Shown here in pieces: positions 34,986-43,839 of a stretch of 64,000 nucleotides of DNA; the first letter of the stretch is position 1; each line of letters starts with the position of its first letter. This stretch comes from Nitrososphaera sp. Lineage in GTDB: Archaea > Thermoproteota > Nitrososphaeria > Nitrososphaerales > Nitrososphaeraceae. Position numbers and translations under genes: made by a program. The DNA lies in assembly GCF_013388945.1 (NCBI RefSeq), contig NZ_JACAEH010000014.1, forward strand, positions 114,466 through 178,465, given 5' to 3'. The notes beneath the pieces were generated by a model. It saw only the letters and a list, made by a program, of their open reading frames with translations, was not told the origin of the DNA and searched no databases.

Positions 34986-36047
34986 ATGAAGGCAGCAGTA
35001 TTTCGAGAGTACAACAAAGACCCGACAAAGGTCATCAAGATTGAGGATATCGACGTTCCAAAGATAAAGCCAAACGAGGTCCTGATAAAGGTAGAGTCGG
35101 CGGCCTACAACTATAACGACCTGTGGGCCATCTGGGGCGAGCCGGTTAAGACTCCTCTGCCGCACATATCAGGCAGTGATGTTGCCGGCACCGTGGTCGA
35201 GGTGGGCTCTGACGTCCAGAAGCTCAAGGTAGGCGACAGGGTTGCCTCTCACTCGAACATGTCGTGCAGGGTGTGCGACGCCTGCACGTCGGGCAGGGAA
35301 TACGACTGTAACGACAGGAGCATCTGGGGCTTCCAGACAGGCCCGCTCTGGGGCGGCTTTGCGCAGTACACGCACCTTCCAGAAGTAAACGTCGTAAAAA
35401 TCGCAGACAACGTCTCGTTTGACGACGCGGCTGCAGTCTCGATGGTCGGCATGACCTCGTGGCACATGCTGGTAGGGCGCGCCAAGATAAGGCCCGGCCA
35501 GGTAGTGCTTATAATGGGCGGAGGCTCGGGCGTCGGCTCCATAGGCATCCAGATTGCCAAGCTGTACAACTGCACGGTCATTGCGACTGCAGGCAATCAG
35601 GACAAGCAGGACAAGTGCATCAAGCTCGGCGCAGACTATACCGTCAACCACCGCGAGCCGGATTGGTACAAGAAGGTGCGCGGCATAATGAAGGAGCTCG
35701 GGCAGCCGGCCGGCGTTGACGTGGTGTTTGAGCACATCGGCAAGGCGACCTTCCCGCAGGAAGTGGGCCTGCTCAAGATGGGAGGCACACTTGTTGCGAC
35801 GGGCGCGACCACCGGCTACGACTCGACAATCGACCTGAGATACCTGTTCTTCAAGGGCACGAACCTCCTTGGCTCGACCCAGGGAACAAAGGCGGAGCTT
35901 GAGCAGGTGATGTACTGGGTGTCCAAGGGCAAGATAAAGCCGGTCGTGGACACGGTCCTTCCGTTCTCAGACATGGTCAAGGGCCACGTGATGATGGCAG
36001 AGGCCCAGCAGTTTGGCAAGATCCTGACAACCCCGCAAAAGCTCTGA
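34986..36047 (+). CDS. Zinc-type medium-chain dehydrogenase, acryloyl-CoA-reductase-like
   Basis: A 353-residue MDR-superfamily oxidoreductase. The structural zinc loop CRVCDACTSGREYDC (about 98-112) is present. The NAD(P)-binding motif is GGGSGVGSIG (about 178-187). It resembles archaeal acryloyl-CoA/crotonyl-CoA reductases more than classical alcohol dehydrogenases. In ammonia-oxidising archaea an acryloyl-CoA reductase is expected in the 3-hydroxypropionate half of the carbon cycle; this is a candidate by inference only. A T-rich tract (36056-36080) follows. Confidence 0.8.
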   Translation: MKAAVFREYNKDPTKVIKIEDIDVPKIKPNEVLIKVESAAYNYNDLWAIWGEPVKTPLPHISGSDVAGTVVEVGSDVQKLKVGDRVASHSNMSCRVCDACTSGREYDCNDRSIWGFQTGPLWGGFAQYTHLPEVNVVKIADNVSFDDAAAVSMVGMTSWHMLVGRAKIRPGQVVLIMGGGSGVGSIGIQIAKLYNCTVIATAGNQDKQDKCIKLGADYTVNHREPDWYKKVRGIMKELGQPAGVDVVFEHIGKATFPQEVGLLKMGGTLVATGATTGYDSTIDLRYLFFKGTNLLGSTQGTKAELEQVMYWVSKGKIKPVVDTVLPFSDMVKGHVMMAEAQQFGKILTTPQKL

Positions 36048-36055
36048 GGGAAACA

Positions 36056-36080
36056 TTTTTCCCCTCTTTTCCTCTTTTTA
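36056..36080 (+). terminator. Pyrimidine/T-rich tract between dehydrogenase and CitE-like genes
   Basis: Several T-runs (TTTTT, TTTT, TTTTT) separated by C occur within the short gap, the usual archaeal intrinsic termination signal. It also lies just before the next ATG (36086), so it may act only partly. Confidence 0.4.
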
Positions 36081-36085
36081 CAGCC

Positions 36086-36943
36086 ATGTTCCGCACGCTG
36101 ATATTTGTGCCCGGCGCCAACGCCCGCTTCGTTGAAAAAGCCAAGACGCTTGCAGCCGACGTCGTCTGCTTTGACCTTGAAGATTCGGTGCCGGCAAACG
36201 AGAAGGCCCTGGCGCGAAAGACAATAGCCGACGCGCTGTCAAAAAGGCACGAGTACCGGCGGCCGCTGTACGTGCGCACCAATTCTCCCGAATCGGGGTT
36301 GATACCGGCAGACCTGAAAGTTGTGGTGAGAAAGGGAATCGACGGCTTGGTGATCCCGAAGGTAAACGACGCAGGCGAGATCAAGAAAATCGCCAGGATG
36401 GTCGCGGTGCTTGAGAAAAAGCACAGGACCGGCAGGATTGCGCTCATCCCCTCCATCGAGTCTGCAAAAGGGGTCGTCAACACGTACGCGATAGCAGGAG
36501 CCGATAGTCGCGTGAGCGCTGTCGTGTTTGGCGTCTTTGACTTTTTGTACGACATGCGCATGGACTACGACGAGCACGACGGAACGGGCTATGCTTATGC
36601 GCGCTCCCGCATACCCGTGGAGGCAAGGGCAGCAGGCGTGCCTGCCATAGACGCGATATGGCAGAAAGTAGACGACATCGACGGCCTGACAAAGGACGCG
36701 GCTGCGGCCAAAAAACTGGGCTACGCAGGCAAGAGCATCATACATCCCGGCCAGATAGAGCCCGTGCACAGGGTGTTCCTGCCGTCGCAGGCCGAGGTGG
36801 ACTGGGCCAGAAAGGTGGTGGACGCACTTGGAAACGCAATGGAAAAGGGAACCGGCCGCCTTGCCGTGCGGCTTGAAGGGCGCATGATAGACGCGGTGCA
36901 CTACAAACAGGCAAAGGCCATACTCGACGCGGCCAGGGGCTAG
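36086..36943 (+). CDS. HpcH/HpaI (CitE-like) lyase
   Basis: A 285-residue CitE-like/malyl-CoA lyase-family protein with TIM-barrel fold. The N-terminal FVPGANARFVEKAKTLAADV and CFDLEDSVPANEKALAR segments match the family, including the metal-binding Glu/Asp; IALIPSIESAKGVVNTYAIA carries the second metal-ligand Glu; GKSIIHPGQIEPVHRVFLPS is the C-terminal signature. It cleaves or makes a CoA-linked hydroxy-dicarboxylate such as malyl-CoA or citramalyl-CoA; the substrate is undefined. It overlaps the convergent transporter by 4 nt. Confidence 0.88.
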   Translation: MFRTLIFVPGANARFVEKAKTLAADVVCFDLEDSVPANEKALARKTIADALSKRHEYRRPLYVRTNSPESGLIPADLKVVVRKGIDGLVIPKVNDAGEIKKIARMVAVLEKKHRTGRIALIPSIESAKGVVNTYAIAGADSRVSAVVFGVFDFLYDMRMDYDEHDGTGYAYARSRIPVEARAAGVPAIDAIWQKVDDIDGLTKDAAAAKKLGYAGKSIIHPGQIEPVHRVFLPSQAEVDWARKVVDALGNAMEKGTGRLAVRLEGRMIDAVHYKQAKAILDAARG

Positions 36944-37827
36944 CGGCAGATTATCCTCTTGAGAACAAGTATCCCCGCGTAGTAGGGCAGGTTGTAGATA
37001 GCCGCAAGCGCCGCGACTTGCGGCCCGAAGAACTGTGCCGCAAAGACCATGACAAGCGTGTTGTTGACGTACGTCATTGATATCAGGCCTGCTGCGCGCT
37101 CGTTCTTGGGCGCGCTGGCATACCCTGCCGCCGCAAACGCGGCGTATGCAAGCGACGAGCCGGCAAGTGTCTGCAGCACGAAAAGCTGGTCGCTGAAAAA
37201 GTACGGCGAAAGGGTCGAGAACATGCCCATGTTTATGAGCACCACGAACACGAGCGAGAGCGCAAACGAGTTTTTGTCGGCAAAGCTCGAGGCGGACGGC
37301 GCGTACCTCTTTGTCAGCCAGCCGGCGCCAAGCGGGATAAAGAGCGCAAGCACCAGCAGTATCACCATGTCTGCAAGCGGCAGGTCAAACTCCGAGCCCA
37401 CCAGCACGTGGACAAGTGCAGGGAGTACAAAGGGCACGGCAAGTGACGTGACTGTTATCATGCCGACTATGAGCGGGAGCCGGCCTCCGACAATGTTTAC
37501 CACAAACGGCGCGCCAAGGCCGGTCGATATGCCGGCAAGAAGGAGTATTGGAAGCGCAAAAGGCGGGTAGAGCAAGTAAGCGACGCCGTACATTGCAAGT
37601 GGGAGCGCCCCCAGCTTTACTGCCGCAAGGGCCGCAAGCGGGCCGGGCCTCGAGAACGTGCCGGCAAGGTCTCTCGGCGCCAGCCTGAGAAGGTTGAGAA
37701 AGAGCAGCGCCCCGAGCCACACGAGCAGGTACGGCTCTGCAACCCTTCCCGCCTGCGGCAACAGGATGCCGACAAGGATGGAGCCGGCTATTGCGGATGC
37801 GAGGAGCGCGTCCTTACCGCGTCGCAA
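36940..37827 (-). CDS. BASS-like membrane transporter
   Basis: A 295-residue protein with about nine to ten transmembrane helices and few charged residues. The pattern, including LLLAGISTGLGAPFVVNIVG and SMTYVNNTLVMVFAAQFFGP, resembles the bile-acid/sodium symporter (BASS/ArsB-like) superfamily. The substrate cannot be predicted; organic anions are typical. The N-terminus overlaps the pepF 3' end by 14 nt on the same strand, so they form a transcription unit. Confidence 0.7.
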   Translation of the reverse strand: MRRGKDALLASAIAGSILVGILLPQAGRVAEPYLLVWLGALLFLNLLRLAPRDLAGTFSRPGPLAALAAVKLGALPLAMYGVAYLLYPPFALPILLLAGISTGLGAPFVVNIVGGRLPLIVGMITVTSLAVPFVLPALVHVLVGSEFDLPLADMVILLVLALFIPLGAGWLTKRYAPSASSFADKNSFALSLVFVVLINMGMFSTLSPYFFSDQLFVLQTLAGSSLAYAAFAAAGYASAPKNERAAGLISMTYVNNTLVMVFAAQFFGPQVAALAAIYNLPYYAGILVLKRIICR

Positions 37828-39619
37828 GACCTTTCAGCTGCTGTATCTTTTCGCGCACAAGGTCAAAGCCCTGCTGCCAGAACTCTTCCTTTGAAATGTC
37901 CATGCCTGCGTCCATCAGGAGCTCTTCAGGTTTCCTTGAACCTCCTGCAGCAAGGATGCCAAGATATTTTGGCACAAACGACTTGCCTTCCAGCTTGTAC
38001 TGCCTGTAAAGCGACAGCACCAGCAGGTTGCCAAACGAGTACGCGTAGCAGTAAAACGGCGTGTGGTAAAAGTGCGGAATGTAGACCCACTCCCACGCAA
38101 ACTCGTCGGACACCTGCACGGAATTGCCAAACTGCTCTGACAGGTTCTCGGCGTATATCTTTGACACCTGGTCAATCGTGGCGTCCTGCTCGCCTATGGC
38201 CCTGTGCGCGTCTGCCTCAAAGAGCGTGAAATACGCCTGCCTCATTATGGTCGCGTACATGTCGTCTATCTGCTCTGCAAGCAAGAGCCGGCGCTCGGCT
38301 GCAGGAAGGGTCTCCATCAGCCGCTCGTTCAGGAGCATCTCTGCAAACACGGACGCAGTCTCTGCAAGCGGCAGTGGCGCGTGCGCGACTGTGAGGGGCA
38401 GGTCGCGTGCAAGCATGCTGTGAATCGCGTGACCAAACTCGTGGGCAATCGTCGACACGTCGCGCGTCCGGCCGTCAAAGTTCAGGAGCACGTACGGAGT
38501 CATCTTTGGTGTGACAGTGTGGCAGAACGCCCCTCCCCTCTTTGCCTTCCTTATCTCCGAGTCGACGTGGCGCTCGGCAAAGACCTGCTCGGCGAGCCGG
38601 CGCACATCGGTGTCAAAGCTTCCAAACGTGTCAAGAACAGTCGAGACCGCCTTTCCGTAGGCGAACTTTTTGCCAGACCTCTTTGTAGAGAGCGGGGCGT
38701 AGAGGTCGTAGCGCCGGAGTTTTTTTGCGCCAAGCATCCGGGCTTTTTCGCGGAAATATTCGTGAAACACAGAGCTGTTCTTGCGGCAGGCAGCGAGCAG
38801 CGCGTCGACGGTCGCGTCGTCGAGGTTGTTGCCGACGTTCCGTATGGAGATAGGGCTTCTGTAGCCGCGTATGGATATGCCCTCGTCGCGCCACTCGACT
38901 ACGATGTTCTGGTAGATCTCGCCGAGCACGCCCGAGTTTTTCTTGTAGACTGCAAAAAGGGCCTTGTATGCTGCTTCGCGCTCGGCAGGGTCCGCGCTCC
39001 TCACAAGCGATGCGAGCTTTTCGCGGTTGTCAAACTTTCTGACCACGACTTTTTTGCCCTTTTTCATCTTCATCTCGAATTCAAACGCCGAGGTCATCTT
39101 GTCGTATATCTTTACAAGGGCGCCCGTGCCTGTGACTTCAAGCGTGTTTATTATCCTCTCTTCCGGCTCTGAAAGCGAGTGCTTTGCAAGGAGCCGCTCG
39201 TGCCTCAGGTGCTCTCGATACACCGGCGAAACGCCCTCTATCAGCCGCGCAGCGTTTGCGTCGTCGACCTGCTTTTTGAACCAGAGGTCGAAAAACAGCA
39301 GGCGGTTTGCCGCGTCGGCTGACATCTTGTCCATCCTTGTTACAAGGGCCGACGCTTCGTTAGACGCAGTGTTTGCGTAATAGCGCAGGTGCGCAAAGCC
39401 TGCTGCCACGCTCAGCTTCTCGGAGATGCCCTCTATCTCCCGTATCATGCCCTCGAATTCCGGGGCAGGCATGTCTGGCCTCAGATTCTGCCTCTTGGCT
39501 TCAAACTCCTTGACGCTGTTTTCAATCGACGCGAGGTACTGGCCAAACTCTTTGCTTGCAGGGTCCTTTACCAGACCGGAGAGGTCCCAGGAACCGACCT
39601 TGAGGGTGGAGTAATTCAC
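37814..39619 (-). CDS. pepF: Oligoendopeptidase F (M3 family metallopeptidase)
   Basis: A 601-residue zinc peptidase. The active site is TIAHEFGHAIHSML (HExxH, about 400), and the third zinc ligand Glu lies about 25 residues later in LAETASVFAEMLLNERL. The remaining helices match the M3B family fold. It degrades short peptides in the cytosol. GTG 39619 is the start. The upstream 296-nt intergenic region holds a short hairpin but no gene. Confidence 0.95.
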   Translation of the reverse strand: MNYSTLKVGSWDLSGLVKDPASKEFGQYLASIENSVKEFEAKRQNLRPDMPAPEFEGMIREIEGISEKLSVAAGFAHLRYYANTASNEASALVTRMDKMSADAANRLLFFDLWFKKQVDDANAARLIEGVSPVYREHLRHERLLAKHSLSEPEERIINTLEVTGTGALVKIYDKMTSAFEFEMKMKKGKKVVVRKFDNREKLASLVRSADPAEREAAYKALFAVYKKNSGVLGEIYQNIVVEWRDEGISIRGYRSPISIRNVGNNLDDATVDALLAACRKNSSVFHEYFREKARMLGAKKLRRYDLYAPLSTKRSGKKFAYGKAVSTVLDTFGSFDTDVRRLAEQVFAERHVDSEIRKAKRGGAFCHTVTPKMTPYVLLNFDGRTRDVSTIAHEFGHAIHSMLARDLPLTVAHAPLPLAETASVFAEMLLNERLMETLPAAERRLLLAEQIDDMYATIMRQAYFTLFEADAHRAIGEQDATIDQVSKIYAENLSEQFGNSVQVSDEFAWEWVYIPHFYHTPFYCYAYSFGNLLVLSLYRQYKLEGKSFVPKYLGILAAGGSRKPEELLMDAGMDISKEEFWQQGFDLVREKIQQLKGLATR

Positions 39620-39915
39620 GGCGCTGCATCGGCCTCCGTCAAATATGTATCTTGCATCATCCTTGCGGGCTGGATAGTGCGCATGTTTTGAGATGCGCGG
39701 CGACCTCTATTATTCAACCACACATAGTCTAAATGAATTAACGCAGGCTATAGAAAGAATTGCCAGCTGGCTTAAATAACTGAAATGCCCTATTACAGTC
39801 GCTCGCAAAAGCGAGTTTCAGCATGGACGAACGGAGCAGGCGAGAAATATGCATGCGCCGGGCGCATTTGGCCCGCGACGGTGTGCATGATAATGCCTGC
39901 ATTCCCCGTGCTGTT
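39620..39915. other. Intergenic region with short hairpins, no gene
   Basis: A 296-nt gap between pepF and the CAP-domain gene. It contains CTCGC-AAAA-GCGAG (about 39802-39815) and TGCGCC-G-GGCGCA (about 39852-39864), both able to form hairpins. A + strand frame from 39823 only shadows the minus-strand gene. Nothing else is supported; a small RNA is possible. Confidence 0.4.
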
Positions 39916-41028
39916 CTAACTTACCGACCCTACAAATATCGAGTGCGACGTCGCCGGGAACTGCTCGCCGTCCCTTTCAAACATGGCATAGAGCGTATAG
40001 ACGCCCGGCTCTTTTATGGCAGGCGACATGTCAAACTTCACGTCAACGTCCCCGCCGCTCTCCCAGCTGCTGGCCTCTATGACCACGTGGTCGCCTGCCT
40101 GCTGGTAGTGGAATCCCGGCGGCAGCGGCTCAAACACCGATGCCGCAAGCTCGCCGGCGCCGTAGGCAAGCATCTTCTTGTTCTCCTCGTACGCCTCCGG
40201 CGTGGGAAGCGGGTCATAGTAAATGACGACGTTTTCAAGCTGGGCGTCCCGGGGCATGGGCCCTGAAATGCTTACGTCGGTGTTGTCGGCCTCGACTGTC
40301 AGGCCGTAGTCGTTTTCAAAGTTCTGGACTATGACAAGGTAATAGTCATCGTACATGATGCCTATGCTGACGTGCGTGTGGTTGGGGTCAAGTATGTTCT
40401 CCCTGTGGCCGTCGTTGCAGCATTCTAGGTCGTTGTACATCATCTCGTATTCGAGCTCCTCAATTGCGGCAAGCGGGTCTATCTTTTCGCACCGCAAAAA
40501 CGACGACTGGCACCTGTCGTACTCTTCTTGGCTGAACCCCGATATCGCCACGTTCTGGTGGACGCTCCCCGGGCCGTCAAGCCGGCTGTAAGTCATGTAG
40601 GGCTTCTCGCCGTTTGACAGCCAGTGCGATATCTGCTTGTTCGCAAACACGTCCTCGGCGGCCACCTGCGCCGCCTGGTTGTCGCTCAGCTGGACAGACC
40701 TGAGGCCAAAAGCAGCCCTGTCGCCGTTGATTGCCGCAAGCGCGTGCTGCACGAGCTCTTCCTGAGGCACCGTCGCCGGCCCGACCTCCTGTGGCTGCAG
40801 TATGGTTATCGCCATCTGGAGCGGGCTTGGCTGTTTGAGCGGAATTATCTCTGGGACAAGGAAGACTATGGCAATTATTGCAGTCGCGATTCCGACAAAA
40901 GCAGCTACCTTGACGCCCCTTCCCGAACTGTGAGTCGTGTGGCTGTTCTGCGCGCCGCACTTGGGGCACGCGGCAAGGTCTGCCGCGTAGGTCTCGCCGC
41001 AGGCGCAGAAGATCTGCTCGTCGGTCAT
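39916..41028 (-). CDS. Zinc-ribbon, membrane-anchored CAP/SCP-domain protein
   Basis: A 370-residue protein with three parts. An N-terminal zinc ribbon (CACGETYAADLAACPKCG, residues 8-25) precedes a transmembrane helix (VKVAAFVGIATAIIAIVFLV, about 39-58). A CAP/SCP domain follows (about 95-255) with HALAAINGDRAAFGL, QISHWLSNGEKPY and the signature GHRENILDPNHTHVSIGI. The last 110 residues form a beta domain. The zinc ribbon would face the cytoplasm and the CAP domain outside. Role unknown; CAP proteins bind small ligands or cell-wall components. It begins at ATG 41028. Confidence 0.85.
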   Translation of the reverse strand: MTDEQIFCACGETYAADLAACPKCGAQNSHTTHSSGRGVKVAAFVGIATAIIAIVFLVPEIIPLKQPSPLQMAITILQPQEVGPATVPQEELVQHALAAINGDRAAFGLRSVQLSDNQAAQVAAEDVFANKQISHWLSNGEKPYMTYSRLDGPGSVHQNVAISGFSQEEYDRCQSSFLRCEKIDPLAAIEELEYEMMYNDLECCNDGHRENILDPNHTHVSIGIMYDDYYLVIVQNFENDYGLTVEADNTDVSISGPMPRDAQLENVVIYYDPLPTPEAYEENKKMLAYGAGELAASVFEPLPPGFHYQQAGDHVVIEASSWESGGDVDVKFDMSPAIKEPGVYTLYAMFERDGEQFPATSHSIFVGSVS

Positions 41029-41104
41029 CGGTCAACTGTGATGGCTTGCTATCTGCGTATAATGCTTTACGGAAGATCATTCTACACACATATTAGATGG
41101 CGCA

Positions 41105-41329
41105 ATGCAGGCTGTCCTGTTGCGGTACCGCGTCAGCGTCCGGCTCGGAGGAGCCGGGATAAAGGTCGAAGGCGACGAGATAGAGGTCGGGATAAAGTCC
41201 GAGCCTGAGCGCGGCAGGGCAAACCGGGAGCTTGTGAAAAAGCTGGCAGAGCACTTTGGCGTGCCTGTCCAAAACATAAGGATAGTCTCCGGGCACACGT
41301 CGAGAAAAAAGCTGGTCGACGTATTCTAA
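41105..41329 (+). CDS. DUF167/YggU-family protein
   Basis: A 74-residue protein with the family pattern: a strand (GAGIKVEGDEIEVGIKSEPE), then GRANRELVKKLAEHFGVPVQ, and a final IRIVSGHTSRKKLVDVF. The SGxxSRxK motif is the hallmark of DUF167. Function is unproven; structures show an alpha/beta fold. The gene is divergent from the CAP-domain gene with a short AT-rich gap. Confidence 0.88.
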   Translation: MQAVLLRYRVSVRLGGAGIKVEGDEIEVGIKSEPERGRANRELVKKLAEHFGVPVQNIRIVSGHTSRKKLVDVF

Positions 41330-41346
41330 AAAAGAGGGGAGGGCCC

Positions 41347-42825
41347 CTACACCTCAACGAAGGGGCAGTTCACCACCACGCCGGCCACGTCCACCGACAG
41401 CGCGCCTTCTTGTCCTGCATCGCCTATCTCCTGCGCTGTCGTCAGGAACCTTGCCTTGCTCGCATCATCCCACGTTGTGGCAAGTATCCTCCATAGCGGG
41501 CTGTACGAGTCGTCGCCGATGTCGCTTCCTGCCACGCTTGCCTGGAAGCCCATGGGCCCGGTGCCCTCTATCCCGTTTGTGAACACCCACAGGTCGGATG
41601 CAGAGCCTGTCAAGAGCGCGGCTCCGGTCTTTTCGGCGTGTACGACGCCCAGCGCGTCGGCGACCTCCTTTACGGACGCGTCGGTGGCGATGTAGTAGAT
41701 GGTAGAGCCGTCGGGCGCAAAGCCGCGGTGCGCGACAAACGTCACCTTGCGCGCGTCTGTGTCTATTTCAAGAACCTGGCCTCCGCCGTACGGAGAGTCG
41801 TCTGACAGGTTCCTGTCTTGGCGCAGCTGCAGCGAGCCGCCGTCCCACTGCACGAACGGGCAGTTGACCACCATCTCGGTAAAAGTCACCGTCACCTCGC
41901 CGGCGCTGGCTGCTGCCAGTACCTCTTGTTCAGACCTCAGCTCGCGCACCTGGGCCCCTTGCTGCCACTCGACTACGTTTATGCGCCACAGCGGGCTGTA
42001 CTTGGCATCGCCTGGCTGCGAGTCTGCCACGTTTGGCTGGAATCCCAGTGGGCCCTCGCCTTCTATGCCGTTTGAAAAGGCGTAGATGTTGGCAAGCGAT
42101 TCTGCGGGCGCGCCTGCAAGCGCAGGAGCGTACGCGACGCGGGAGCCTGTCAGCGACGTCAGGTGGTCGGCAAGGTCCTTGTCTGAAGCCTCAGTCGAGA
42201 TGTAGAACACCTCGCTCCCTCCGGCAAAGCCCCTTGTGAGCGGGAGCTCAAGAGGCACGCTTGTCCGGGTCAGCTTTTTCTCCATCATCATGGCGCCGGC
42301 AGAGCTGGCCTTTGACACTGTCCCGTAGATCGGGCTTGTGCCAAAGTGGCCGCCCAGAGCCTCCGGGTCTATCGATACGGCCACCGCGGCGCCGTTGAGC
42401 ACCTTGACTGTGACGCGCACGTCGTCGGCCCTGCCGGTCGGGGCAGTCACGTCGGCGGTGCCCTCTATCACGCGGATGCCATCGCCTTCCGTAAAGTCGT
42501 CTTGCAGGCTAAAGCCGCTTATGGTGTGCGTGTGCGCCGATGTCCCGTCTGTTGCCACCATGCTTATCCTTGCGATAAACGAGGCGTCCCCGCCTGGCAG
42601 GACCCGAAGGACCCAGATCCCCGACTGTATCCAGGCAGGCTCGCCGCCGTCAAGCTGGACGTTGGCCACGTTGCCCCGGAGCGCGTACGCGCCGTCCTTT
42701 TCCATCATCATGCTGTCTTGGCTTGCTGCAAATACGTTTGTTGCAGGCGCCTGTGCAAGCAGGCCGGACAACAAAAAGGCCGCCATGCCCGCAAAAAGCG
42801 CCAGTTTTGAATTTCTGGCTTGCAT
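41347..42825 (-). CDS. Secreted protein with duplicated beta domain
   Basis: A 492-residue exported protein. The N-terminal signal peptide is KLALFAGMAAFLLSGLLAQA. Two halves repeat one another: the first has SEVFYISTEASDKDLADHL, IYAFSNGIEGEGPLGFQPNV, YSPLWRINVVEW and VVNCPFVQWDGG; the second has STIYYIATDASVKEVADALG, LWVFTNGIEGTGPMGFQASV, YSPLWRILATTW and VVNCPFVEV at the very end. A third, diverged N-terminal domain precedes them. I recognise the repeated type as common in ammonia-oxidising archaea but not its function. The single conserved Cys per repeat may bind a metal. Confidence 0.8.
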   Translation of the reverse strand: MQARNSKLALFAGMAAFLLSGLLAQAPATNVFAASQDSMMMEKDGAYALRGNVANVQLDGGEPAWIQSGIWVLRVLPGGDASFIARISMVATDGTSAHTHTISGFSLQDDFTEGDGIRVIEGTADVTAPTGRADDVRVTVKVLNGAAVAVSIDPEALGGHFGTSPIYGTVSKASSAGAMMMEKKLTRTSVPLELPLTRGFAGGSEVFYISTEASDKDLADHLTSLTGSRVAYAPALAGAPAESLANIYAFSNGIEGEGPLGFQPNVADSQPGDAKYSPLWRINVVEWQQGAQVRELRSEQEVLAAASAGEVTVTFTEMVVNCPFVQWDGGSLQLRQDRNLSDDSPYGGGQVLEIDTDARKVTFVAHRGFAPDGSTIYYIATDASVKEVADALGVVHAEKTGAALLTGSASDLWVFTNGIEGTGPMGFQASVAGSDIGDDSYSPLWRILATTWDDASKARFLTTAQEIGDAGQEGALSVDVAGVVVNCPFVEV

Positions 42826-42869
42826 TGCCGCAGAGAGCGCTTATAATATAAAATGCGTTTTTCCAATTG

Positions 42870-43589
42870 ATGTCCAGATCTGTTCCACATCGTGACCCTG
42901 AATTGAATGCGATAAAAGAGGACCTGCGAGCTCTGGCCGACCCCAGAAAGGCCAGGGTGCTCCAGCGCTTTTTCAAGACAGGCCCGGGAGAGTACGGGCA
43001 AGGCGACCTGTTTATTGGCGTGACTGTGCCCAAGTCGCGCCAGGTGGCAAAGAAACACGCTGGCGCCGGCATGGACGAGGTAAAGGAGCTTCTTTATTCC
43101 AAGATACACGAAGAAAGGCTGGTCGCGCTGCTAATCCTGGTCGACAGGTACAGGCGCGACCCGGAAGGCGTTGCACGGTTTTACCTTGACAACCTGGGCC
43201 AGGTGAACAACTGGGACCTGGTGGACCTGACTGCGCCCAAGATACTTGGGCCTTTCCTGGAAAAACGAGGCAGGTCGCTTCTTTACAGGCTGGCCCGGTC
43301 AAAAGTGCTCTGGGAGCGGAGGGTCGCCATCCTGACCACATACCACTACATTCATGCAAGAGACTTTGCCGACGCGCTAAAGATATCTGAAATCCTCCTG
43401 CGCGACAAGCACGACCTGATGCACAAGGCCGTCGGGTGGATGCTCAGGGAGATAGGCAAGCGCGATATCAGGGCAGAAGAGGCGTTTTTGCAAAAGCACT
43501 ACAAAAAGATGCCCCGCACCATGCTGCGCTACGCCATAGAAAAGTTTCCGGAGCGCACAAGGCGCGCCTACCTGGAAGGCACGGCCTGA
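42870..43589 (+). CDS. AlkD-like DNA alkylation repair protein
   Basis: A 239-residue all-helical HEAT-like repeat protein of the AlkD/DNA alkylation repair enzyme family. Recognisable are GDLFIGVTVPKSRQVAKKHA near the N-terminus, LGQVNNWDLVDLTAPKILGP in the middle and the C-terminal RTMLRYAIEKFPERTRRAYL. Members remove alkylated bases by a non-flipping glycosylase mechanism. ATG 42870 is chosen over TTG 42867. It is divergent from the duplicated secreted protein gene. Confidence 0.9.
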   Translation: MSRSVPHRDPELNAIKEDLRALADPRKARVLQRFFKTGPGEYGQGDLFIGVTVPKSRQVAKKHAGAGMDEVKELLYSKIHEERLVALLILVDRYRRDPEGVARFYLDNLGQVNNWDLVDLTAPKILGPFLEKRGRSLLYRLARSKVLWERRVAILTTYHYIHARDFADALKISEILLRDKHDLMHKAVGWMLREIGKRDIRAEEAFLQKHYKKMPRTMLRYAIEKFPERTRRAYLEGTA

Positions 43590-43590
43590 A

Positions 43591-43803
43591 TCACAGGAAC
43601 CTGCGCGGCGAGTACTTGTTGTAGATCTCGGCGTTTATCTGCCGGAGGAGCTTTTTCTTCGACCTTTCGGCCTTTTTGTTTGCGCCATAGTCCTTTGCCG
43701 CCAAAAGCGTGCGCAGAAGGTCCAGCTCGGCGACGCTGAGGGCCTTGAGACCCTTGTCTGACACTACCTCAAGCAGCCTGCGCAGCTCGCCTTCCTCGCT
43801 CAT
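43591..43803 (-). CDS. Small charged protein of unknown function
   Basis: About 70 residues from ATG 43803 (an in-frame ATG at 43812 adds three). It is helical and basic at the C-terminus: EGELRRLLEVVSDKGLKALS, then ELDLLRTLLAAKDYGANKKA and a Lys/Arg-rich end. It may bind nucleic acid, but no family is recognised. It converges with the AlkD-like gene and lies 27 nt after the glycosyltransferase gene on the same strand. Confidence 0.65.
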   Translation of the reverse strand: MSEEGELRRLLEVVSDKGLKALSVAELDLLRTLLAAKDYGANKKAERSKKKLLRQINAEIYNKYSPRRFL

Positions 43804-43839
43804 CACCTGCATATTCCTGCTTGGCTGTATTTATCGCAT

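Noticed and set aside
39800..39870. tRNA or structured RNA gene from the hairpins
   Set aside because: No cloverleaf or T-loop consensus could be built; only two short independent hairpins.
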